Source of the DNA: Candidatus Poribacteria bacterium
GTDB taxonomy: Bacteria; Poribacteria; WGA-4E; WGA-3G
Direction of reading: 5' to 3'
NCBI GenBank assembly: GCA_026702755.1
Contig: JAPPBX010000015.1
Span: 1-36,716, forward strand
Length of the DNA stretch: 36,716 nucleotides
In this document: piece after piece, positions 31,124 through 36,716 of the stretch
Layout: each line of letters starts with the position of its first letter
Numbering within the stretch: position 1 is the stretch's first letter
Made by a program: the position numbers and the translations under genes
The notes under the pieces: generated by a model
Told to the model about the DNA's origin: nothing
The model's database searches: none
Seen by the model: the letters and a program-made list of their open reading frames with translations, nothing else

Positions 31124-32812
31124 CTAATTCCGTAGATCGTAAATCAGAGACATACCATCGAACCAAGTAATATACAAGAAGAGCGCAATCAGGAGAACAA
31201 TGCAGACCTGTTGGACAACCTCTTGTGCTTTCCGTGGCATCGGTCTGCCGCGGATCTTCTCAACGGCGAAAAACAGTAGATGTCCACCATCAGCGATAGG
31301 AATCGGCAACAGATTGACGATACAAAGGTTGATGCTAATAAACCCAATAAAAAAGAGCACGCTGCTCAACCCAACCCGATCGAACATACGGCTCGTCGCG
31401 TTTGCAATACCGATTGGACCGGCGAGATGCTTCGGTGATACCTCCCCACCTACCAGCTGTTGCAAGGTTCTACCGACAGTCGTAAATGTCAACCATGTCG
31501 CTTCGACCCCTTTTCCTAACCCTGTGAACAGGTTATACTCGGGTAGGGGTGCTGCTTTCTCCGAAAATTCTATTCCACTCAGGGAAACCTGCCATGCCAA
31601 TCCGAAGAGGAGTCCGTCAGTCTTTGTCTCTGGACTTTGATTTTCCGCTGCAAGGATTACTTTTTGCAGGTTTCCATCTCGCATCAAACCGATCTCAATC
31701 GGTTCGTTTGCCATCGCCTCGAGTTGCGCGTGGAGGGTCGTCTTGTCTATTTCCTCTCCGTTAAGCGTAACAAGCACATCCCCATTCCGAATTCCGGCAT
31801 CTTCAGCGACGCTCCCTTTCTGAACAGCTGCTGTCACACGCCAGTGTACTGGGATTTCAAGCGTGAATGTCTCATCACCACGACGAATGCCGAGCCGCAA
31901 CGCCTCTTGATTTGCGTTGATGCGCTCATAAAATGCCTTATATTTTTCATCGATCCAGTTTGCCGAAGGATGCCACACGAGGTAACCAAAATATGGGACG
32001 TTATAGAGCCTCTCGCCATTGATACTCTCAATCTGGTCTCCCACTTGGATTCCGGCTTCTGCAGCGAGACTACCCTCTCTGACGTGACCGGCAATTGTCT
32101 CCATTTTACTACTCACCGAAAGTACACCTATATCTCCCCTGACACTCGGTTCAGCATCAGGTTTAACCAGCAAGGTCTCGCGTTTACCATTCCGTTCAAC
32201 AACCAATTCGATCACTCTATTAGCACTCGTATATATCCTTGTTTGGAACATTGCCCAGTGACTCACCGAGTCGCCATTGACGGAAACAATTGTGTCGTCG
32301 GGCATCAATCCGCCCCTGGCACCGGCACCATCTTCAGCAACCCATCCTATCTGAATTGGACCCTTTTCACCGAGTGGTAAACCCGTCAATCCGCCGACTA
32401 ACCGTGCGGAATCTGCGTTAAGTCCGGTAGCGAAGACAAGCCAATATATCAATACACCAAACAGGAGATTAACAACAGGACCCGCGGCGACAACAAATGC
32501 ACGACTCCCAAGTGGTGCACTCGCAAATTCACCCGGAGCACCGGTTTGTTCGCTTGGGTTCTCACCCTCCATCTGCACGTATCCACCAAATGGCAATAGA
32601 GAGATTTTATACTCTGTTTCACCCCGTTGAAACCCGATAAGTTTAGGACCGAAACCGAGAGAGAACGTATTTACCTTAATACCACACCGTTTTGCCGCAT
32701 AAAAGTGGCCCAACTCATGTATAAAGATAATAAACCCGAGAGGAATAATCGCGAGGATCGCCGTTTTAATGTACGGAATGATGGAACTGATTAAGTCGAC
32801 CAAGAATTCCAT
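31124..32812 (-). CDS. rseP: RseP: site-2 membrane zinc protease with PDZ domains
   Basis: This 562-residue intramembrane metalloprotease (M50) cuts transmembrane segments of anti-sigma factors or signal-peptide remnants. The first membrane helix carries the zinc site His32-Glu33-x2-His36 in FIIFIHELGHFYAAKRCG. The third zinc ligand is the Asp of NLLPIPIADGGHL near residue 510. Two or three PDZ-like modules lie between (about 130-220, 235-340 and 345-390; for example GARGGLMPDDTIVSVNG, AAEAGIQVGDQIESING, AEDAGIRNGDVLVTLNG). The length is above the usual 420-455 because of the extra PDZ-like module. It is the last gene of the tsf-frr-cdsA-dxr-rseP run. GGAG lies about 12 bases before the ATG. 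Confidence 0.93.
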   Translation of the reverse strand: MEFLVDLISSIIPYIKTAILAIIPLGFIIFIHELGHFYAAKRCGIKVNTFSLGFGPKLIGFQRGETEYKISLLPFGGYVQMEGENPSEQTGAPGEFASAPLGSRAFVVAAGPVVNLLFGVLIYWLVFATGLNADSARLVGGLTGLPLGEKGPIQIGWVAEDGAGARGGLMPDDTIVSVNGDSVSHWAMFQTRIYTSANRVIELVVERNGKRETLLVKPDAEPSVRGDIGVLSVSSKMETIAGHVREGSLAAEAGIQVGDQIESINGERLYNVPYFGYLVWHPSANWIDEKYKAFYERINANQEALRLGIRRGDETFTLEIPVHWRVTAAVQKGSVAEDAGIRNGDVLVTLNGEEIDKTTLHAQLEAMANEPIEIGLMRDGNLQKVILAAENQSPETKTDGLLFGLAWQVSLSGIEFSEKAAPLPEYNLFTGLGKGVEATWLTFTTVGRTLQQLVGGEVSPKHLAGPIGIANATSRMFDRVGLSSVLFFIGFISINLCIVNLLPIPIADGGHLLFFAVEKIRGRPMPRKAQEVVQQVCIVLLIALFLYITWFDGMSLIYDLRN

Positions 32813-32850
32813 AGTGTCTATTACTCCTTTATTTGATGTTTCTTTTATCA

Positions 32851-32877
32851 GTAGGGGCTGGGTTACCCAGCCCTTAC
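32851..32877. repeat. 27-bp palindrome at the dxr 3' end
   Basis: A copy with centre GGGTTACCC in place of GGGTGACCC. On the minus strand the centre reads GGGTAACCC, and its TAA is the dxr stop codon (32863-32865). The last dxr residues (GVRAG) come from the repeat. Confidence 0.88.
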
Positions 32878-34053
32878 ACCTGATTGTGTTTTATTTTTTA
32901 TTATTGAACGTGCTGTTGATTTTGCCCACCGATCAACCTCAAGGATATCCGAAAGTGTTGGATCGGCAATCACCACATGCTTATCCATCACACTCGCAAG
33001 GATCGCCGGGATATCCATAAATCCGATGCAAGCGTTCAGAAAAGCCTCTACGACCACTTCATCCGCACTACTGAGAACCACTGGTAGCGTGCCACCGACT
33101 TCTGCGGCGGTATACGCAAGCGATAGACACGGAAACTTCTCGAAGTCAACCGGTTCAAAGTGTAGCGCGCGAGACTCCATCAAATCCAAACGCGGCACTG
33201 GTGTAGAGAGTCTGCGGGGATAGGTTAACGCGTATTGGATCATAATACGCATATCTGTAGGTCCCAGCTGGGCAAGCGTAGAACCATCTGTCCATTCCAC
33301 CATGGAATGAACAATACTCTCTGGATGAACAACGATGTCAATCTTTGAAAGTTCTATATCAAACAACCACTTCGCTTCAATGACTTCCAGTCCCTTGTTC
33401 ATCATCGTCGCGGAGTCGATTGTGATCTTCTGTCCCATTTTCCAATTTGGATGTTGGAGTGCCTGTTGCGGCGTGACGGAATAGAGTTCCTCTTTTGGCA
33501 CCTCTCGGAACGGTCCGCCTGACGCGGTAATCAAGAGTCGATGTATATCCGCTTGTCGGTCACGTGCGCCCTCCAAACACTGGAAAATGGCACTCATCTC
33601 ACCATCTATCGGTATCAAGTTAACGCCGTTTTCTTGAACCGCTGCATTCACAAGAGGTCCCGCCATCACCATGACCTCTTTGTTGACGAAAGCAATATCT
33701 TTACCGGCGTTAATCGCTGCCAAAGTCGGTAACAAGCCTGCACTTCCACCCATTCCGTCCAAAACTTGGGACACTTCAGGCATTGTAGCTACGACTTGAA
33801 GCCCCTCGGTACCAGCGAGCACTTGTGGGTTTCCATTGAGGTCTCGAATCCGTTCACGGAGTTGGCACGCCGCTGTCGGTTCATTTAGAGCCACCAACGC
33901 GGGACGATACCGTCGAATCTGTTGCTCAAGGGCATCAACGTCTCGGTTCGCTGCAAGACCAACGACCTTAAATTCGTCAGCATGCGTGTCAACAACGCTG
34001 AGGGCGTTCTTCCCAATAGAACCCGTGCTACCAAGTATGGCGATGTGCTTCAT
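32863..34053 (-). CDS. dxr: Dxr: DXP reductoisomerase
   Basis: This enzyme converts 1-deoxy-xylulose 5-phosphate to methylerythritol 4-phosphate in the MEP isoprenoid pathway. The start MKHIAILGSTGSIG is the family's N-terminus; a GTG 15 bases upstream lies within repeat DNA and was not chosen. Further motifs: ALVNKEVMVMAG, IPIDGEMSAIFQCL, ITASGGPFREVP, HPNWKMGQKITIDSATMMNKGLEVIEA and VHPESIVHSMVEW, all with metal and substrate residues in place. It has 396 residues. The terminal KTQSGVRAG is not conserved and partly comes from a palindromic repeat that also provides the stop. No Shine-Dalgarno is visible. Confidence 0.96.
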   Translation of the reverse strand: MKHIAILGSTGSIGKNALSVVDTHADEFKVVGLAANRDVDALEQQIRRYRPALVALNEPTAACQLRERIRDLNGNPQVLAGTEGLQVVATMPEVSQVLDGMGGSAGLLPTLAAINAGKDIAFVNKEVMVMAGPLVNAAVQENGVNLIPIDGEMSAIFQCLEGARDRQADIHRLLITASGGPFREVPKEELYSVTPQQALQHPNWKMGQKITIDSATMMNKGLEVIEAKWLFDIELSKIDIVVHPESIVHSMVEWTDGSTLAQLGPTDMRIMIQYALTYPRRLSTPVPRLDLMESRALHFEPVDFEKFPCLSLAYTAAEVGGTLPVVLSSADEVVVEAFLNACIGFMDIPAILASVMDKHVVIADPTLSDILEVDRWAKSTARSIIKNKTQSGVRAG

Positions 34054-34230
34054 AGTTTTAATAGTCACCAGTTATCAGTTATCGGTTATCAGTGAAGAGT
34101 CCCTTGTGGCAATCCCGTTTGCTGTATCCTCCACAGAAACCCTCTTTAACTTTGACCAAGAACTCGTCTACAGATAATTTTGCTAAGGCGCGAGTTCTTG
34201 GTCAAGACTGACAACTGATAACTATTCACG
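34054..34230. repeat. composite repeat island between cdsA and dxr
   Basis: The order is CCAGTTATCAGTTATCGGTTATCAGTGAAGAG, a TGTGG...CCACA module, CTCTTTAAC, a 56-bp hairpin (own entry), then ACTGACAACTGATAACT. The same layout recurs at 35689-35856 and 36510-36690. Confidence 0.8.
34151..34205 (+). repeat. 56-bp hairpin element, copy 3
   Basis: TTGACCAAGAACTCG pairs with CGAGTTCTTGGTCAA (15 bp). The interior TCTACAGATAATTTTGCTA is the reverse complement of that in copy 1. Confidence 0.9.
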
Positions 34231-35064
34231 CTATCCCAAATTTCCGGTCAATTCCAGATAATAATAAAGAACGGGTGTGCTAAAAATCAGGCTATCGCAT
34301 CTATCAATGAATCCACCGTGCCCCGGAATTACTTGTCCGGAGTCCTTAACACCGGCAGTTCGTTTCATAAGTGAGGCACTTAAATCCCCAAGTTGCCCCA
34401 ACACACTCAATAGCAATCCAATAAAGACGGCATTTACCCAAGAGAGCGTTCCCTTCAGGAGAATCATACTCAGCACGAAACTCGTCAAAGTCCCTACAAC
34501 CAATCCACCGATAGTCCCTTCGACCGTCTTTCGCGGACTCACCGGCGTGCCGAGTTTGTGTTTGCCGAACGCTCTCCCTACGAGATACGCACCGGTGTCA
34601 CTGCACCAAATTATTCCAGCCAACAGAAAGATAAGATGCCTGCCGACCGGCTCCGCATTTCGTAGCAAAATAAGGTGGTACCCGAGTGCCCAACCGATCG
34701 TTAAAATGCCGGTTAATTTGAGAGTAGCAGCGAGCAATTCACCGGCGACCTTCCCTCTAAAAATACTTTCTGCGAAAACGTAGATGAAGACGAAGGTGAA
34801 GAAACTAAATATTACCGTTGATGCAGATACTGTCTCTGTCAGTGTAGGCAAAAAATACGCGAACAAACAGAACGCACTTGTTAAGAGTACCGGCATCACC
34901 GGATTCAATTTTTCCGTGAAGTGCTGTGCTAAGCGACAGTACTCAACTTGCATCATTACAACTGCAATAGACACAAGTAGCAGATAGAGCCAATTTCCCC
35001 AATAGACAATCAGGAGAACTAACGGTACCAGCACAACTACACTCAAGGCTCTCCGCCAAAACAT
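34231..35064 (-). CDS. cdsA: CdsA: phosphatidate cytidylyltransferase
   Basis: This 277-residue integral membrane enzyme makes CDP-diacylglycerol from phosphatidate and CTP. About eight hydrophobic segments are visible, starting ALSVVVLVPLVLLIVYWGNW. The family signature sits in the C-terminal third: SLMKRTAGVKDSGQVIPGHGGFIDRCDS (reading S-x2-KR-x4-KD...HGG-x2-DR-x-D), preceded by SPRKTVEGTIGG. The length is typical. It lies between frr and dxr, where uppS would normally be next to it. GCAGGA lies about 11 bases before the ATG. One unusual point is the Cys within the DRCDS motif, where a hydrophobic residue is usual. Confidence 0.95.
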   Translation of the reverse strand: MFWRRALSVVVLVPLVLLIVYWGNWLYLLLVSIAVVMMQVEYCRLAQHFTEKLNPVMPVLLTSAFCLFAYFLPTLTETVSASTVIFSFFTFVFIYVFAESIFRGKVAGELLAATLKLTGILTIGWALGYHLILLRNAEPVGRHLIFLLAGIIWCSDTGAYLVGRAFGKHKLGTPVSPRKTVEGTIGGLVVGTLTSFVLSMILLKGTLSWVNAVFIGLLLSVLGQLGDLSASLMKRTAGVKDSGQVIPGHGGFIDRCDSLIFSTPVLYYYLELTGNLG

Positions 35065-35103
35065 AGGTTTTGTATCCTGCTAATCAGTAACTGACAACTA
35101 TTC
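35065..35103. repeat. short spacer-repeat remnant between frr and cdsA
   Basis: TAATCAGTAACTGACAACT is a single-armed remnant of the common spacer family. Nothing else is seen. Confidence 0.5.
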
Positions 35104-35688
35104 CTAAGTCTCTAATAACTCAGATTCTTTTGCCTCCGTCAACTCGCTAATCTGGTCGATGTATGCATCCGTGAGCTGCTGAACGGGGTCGTTACTTCCT
35201 TTTCCGCGCTTCTTATTGCCGCCGCGGCTCCTGCTTTTACCACCGCCATCGCCGTCACCACCTTCAAGTTTTTTGACAGCTTCATTGGCATCGCGGCGAA
35301 TATTCCGAATCGCCACTTTACCCTCTTCAGCGAGTTTACGGACGACTTTCGTCAACTCGGTTCGGCGTTCCATTGTGAGCTCGGGGACCAAGATCCTAAT
35401 AACGTTCCCGTCGTTACTCGTTGAGAATCCGAGATCGGAAAGAGCTATTGCTTTCTCAATTTCTGTAATTAGCGTTTTGTCCCAAGGTTGAATGACGAGC
35501 AGACGAGGCTCAGGAGTCGTAATCGTGCCGACCTGACTCAGCGGGCTTTTACTACCGTAATACGTAACGCTCACCTGGTCTAAGAGTGCTGTTGTCGCGC
35601 GCCCTGTTTGCACGTGCGACAGTTTCGTCGCCGTTGCTTCGACCGTTTTCTGCATTCGGGACTCAGCCTGTTGAAGAATTTGTTGCAT
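35104..35688 (-). CDS. frr: Frr: ribosome recycling factor with Gly/Arg/Lys-rich insert
   Basis: This 194-residue protein splits post-termination ribosomes with EF-G. The head and first helix are typical: MQQILQQAESRMQKTVEATATKLSHVQTGRATTALLDQVSVTYYGSKSPLSQVGTI, then WDKTLITEIEKAI and KVAIRNIRRDANEAVKKLE. The short acidic segment that normally follows (about 15 residues) is replaced by 26 residues rich in Gly, Arg and Lys (GGDGDGGGKSRSRGG...KGSNDP; coordinates 35185-35262), after which VQQLTDAYIDQISEL resumes the helix. GGGGAAA lies upstream of the ATG. pyrH, which usually precedes frr, is absent. Confidence 0.95.
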   Translation of the reverse strand: MQQILQQAESRMQKTVEATATKLSHVQTGRATTALLDQVSVTYYGSKSPLSQVGTITTPEPRLLVIQPWDKTLITEIEKAIALSDLGFSTSNDGNVIRILVPELTMERRTELTKVVRKLAEEGKVAIRNIRRDANEAVKKLEGGDGDGGGKSRSRGGNKKRGKGSNDPVQQLTDAYIDQISELTEAKESELLET

Positions 35689-35856
35689 CTGATTTTTCCC
35701 CAGAGTAGTTATCGGTTATCGGTTGTCGGTTAAAGAGTTTCCTCTGGCATCCACAGAAACCTCTTGTAACTTTAACCAAAAACTCGTCTACCGATACTTT
35801 TGCTAAAGCACGAGTTGTTGGTTAACACTGACAACCGTTCCGCTATTCCATTATCT
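35689..35856. repeat. composite repeat island between tsf and frr
   Basis: AGTTATCGGTTATCGGTTGTCGGTTAAAGAG, then CTGGCATCCACAG, CTCTTGTAAC, hairpin copy 4 and ACTGACAACCG. It has the same modular order as the islands at 34054 and 36510. Confidence 0.8.
35772..35825 (+). repeat. 56-bp hairpin element, copy 4
   Basis: TTAACCAAAAACTCG pairs with CGAGTTGTTGGTTAA with one mismatch. The outer TTAACC/GGTTAA pair is a compensated change from TTGACC/GGTCAA in other copies. Confidence 0.85.
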
Positions 35857-36450
35857 TTACTGTCCAAGGACATAGAGCACAAAACGTTTGACGACGATAT
35901 TCTCGCCTAATTGGGCTATAGCGTCCTTTACAAGGGTTTCAATGGTTTTGTCTGTATCGCGAATATAGGCTTGCTGTAGGAGGCATGTCTCTGAGTAAAA
36001 CTTAGATATCCGTCCTTCAACAATCCGGTCAGCGATGTGGGCAGGTTTACCTTCTTGCTCCGCTTGAGCTTTCAAAATCGATTTTTCAGCCTCAAGGTCC
36101 TCGGCGGGTACATCCTCCGGCTTAAGGTATTTCGGTTTAGCGGCTGCGACCTGCATCGCAATCTCTTTCCCTAACGCTTGGAATTGTTCCGTTCGTGCGA
36201 CAAAATCGGTTTCGCAATTCAGTTCAACTAATGTACCAACACGGCTGCCGGGGTGGATATATGAAATGATCAAACCCTCTTCTGTCGCCCTGCCACCTTT
36301 CACTTCGGAAGCTTTCAAGCCTTGCTCCCGCAACTTCTGAATCGCTTCGTCAATATTTCCATTCGTCTCTGTTAGCGCCTTTTTGCAGTCCATAATCCCT
36401 GCCCCCGTGCGCGAACGGAGGTCGCTAACGAGCTTTGCTGTAATTGCCAT
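35857..36450 (-). CDS. tsf: Tsf: elongation factor Ts, short form
   Basis: This 197-residue guanine-nucleotide exchange factor for EF-Tu belongs to the short type seen in Thermus and many other bacteria, lacking the second core subdomain of E. coli EF-Ts. The N-terminal UBA-like part is MAITAKLVSDLRSRTGAGIMDCKKALTETNGNIDEAIQKLREQG. Core signature ELNCETDFVARTEQFQALGKEIAMQVAA contains the TDFV motif that contacts EF-Tu. The C-terminal RISKFYSETCLLQQAYIRD and VVKRFVLYVLG complete it. GAGGAGG lies five bases before the ATG, one of the few strong sites in this half. It would normally follow rpsB, probably just beyond the window. Confidence 0.96.
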   Translation of the reverse strand: MAITAKLVSDLRSRTGAGIMDCKKALTETNGNIDEAIQKLREQGLKASEVKGGRATEEGLIISYIHPGSRVGTLVELNCETDFVARTEQFQALGKEIAMQVAAAKPKYLKPEDVPAEDLEAEKSILKAQAEQEGKPAHIADRIVEGRISKFYSETCLLQQAYIRDTDKTIETLVKDAIAQLGENIVVKRFVLYVLGQ

Positions 36451-36716
36451 TTATCCTCCTCTTATTTTCGCTTTGGCTTTCTTCACAGTGAAGGAGCCGT
36501 GAGCGGTCGGAGGAATGGTTGTCAGTCCGAGAACGGGGACGTTCCGTTTCGGTGGTCAGTTATCGGTTAAGGGACCGCTTGTGGCATCCACAGAAACCTC
36601 TTGTAACTTTGACCAAGAACTCGTCTACAGATAATTTTGCTAAAGCGCGAGTTCTTGGTCAAGACTGATAACTGATAACCCTTCCTCTGATAGCCAATTT
36701 ATTGAGACTGTTGTCG
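36451..36716. repeat. composite repeat island at the window end
   Basis: It contains the SD region of tsf, a GAACGG/CCGTTTC-like hairpin (about 36528-36550), GGTCAGTTATCGGTTAAGGG, CTTGTGGCATCCACAG, CTCTTGTAAC, hairpin copy 5 (36608-36662) and ACTGATAACTGATAACC. No gene is supported in the last 50 bases. A minus-strand gene such as rpsB may end near here, but the visible stretch is too short to tell. Confidence 0.7.
36608..36662 (+). repeat. 56-bp hairpin element, copy 5
   Basis: TTTGACCAAGAACTCG pairs with CGAGTTCTTGGTCAA. The interior TCTACAGATAATTTTGCTA is identical to that of copy 3. Confidence 0.9.

Noticed and set aside
31637-32380. 247-residue plus-strand ORF opposite rseP
   Set aside because: It lies antisense to the PDZ region of rseP, with no domain and no binding site.
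36660-36716. 3' end of rpsB on the minus strand
   Set aside because: It would be expected upstream of tsf, but the few codons visible before the repeat island are too short to identify.
1-36716. tRNA, rRNA or sel genes
   Set aside because: No tRNA-like cloverleaf, rRNA segment, or selA/B/C/D sequence was recognised in the window by eye; a tRNAscan or Infernal run would be decisive.

Overview
The window looks like a chromosomal piece of an uncultured Gram-negative bacterium. The best guess is Candidatus Poribacteria or a close relative. This is inferred from the mix of a gingipain-like C25 protease with an FlgD-type C-terminal domain, secreted LamG and NPCBM proteins, CRTAC/FG-GAP and TPR proteins, EutN/CcmL microcompartment vertex proteins, and very dense palindromic intergenic repeats. 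No rRNA or tRNA gene is visible, so the phylum call rests on gene content alone.

Layout. Positions 1-3230 form a small accessory region. It holds a doubtful small ORF, an I9-like small protein, and a minus-strand cassette of HNH nuclease, PD-(D/E)XK nuclease-like protein and trypsin-like protease, bracketed by short GC-rich palindromes. Positions 3684-4181 hold a peroxiredoxin whose reading frame is interrupted by one TGA exactly at the peroxidatic cysteine; it is best read as a selenoprotein. Positions 4190-8061 are a complete riboflavin operon (ribD, ribE, ribBA, ribH). After it come hisH, a GAF-containing histidine kinase and an NtrC-type regulator, two EutN/CcmL proteins and a lipoprotein, then a 1709-residue C25 peptidase. 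Positions 18742-22459 hold a HicB-like protein, a double GNAT acetyltransferase on the opposite strand, ndk, and two secreted proteins (NPCBM, LamG) with the same C-terminal motif.

From 22668 to the end everything is on the minus strand. A TPR protein and a CRTAC/FG-GAP protein overlap by four bases. Beyond them lie a class I aldolase-like protein, priA, a family 4 uracil-DNA glycosylase, and the conserved envelope/translation cluster rseP, dxr, cdsA, frr, tsf (transcribed tsf first). pyrH and uppS, often found in this cluster, are absent.

The most striking large-scale property is repeat content. Nearly every intergenic gap, even inside operons, is filled with modular palindromes: runs related to CAGTTATCAGT, a 56-bp hairpin with TTTGACCAAGAACTCG arms, a GGTTTTTC/GAAAAACC hairpin and a 27-bp GGCTGGGTGACCCAGCC palindrome. 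Several copies lie in frame inside protein genes (priA twice, the CRTAC gene three times, the TPR gene once), and one supplies the dxr stop codon. This resembles the Rickettsia palindromic elements. The two observations most worth following are the TGA-containing peroxiredoxin and these coding-sequence palindromes.
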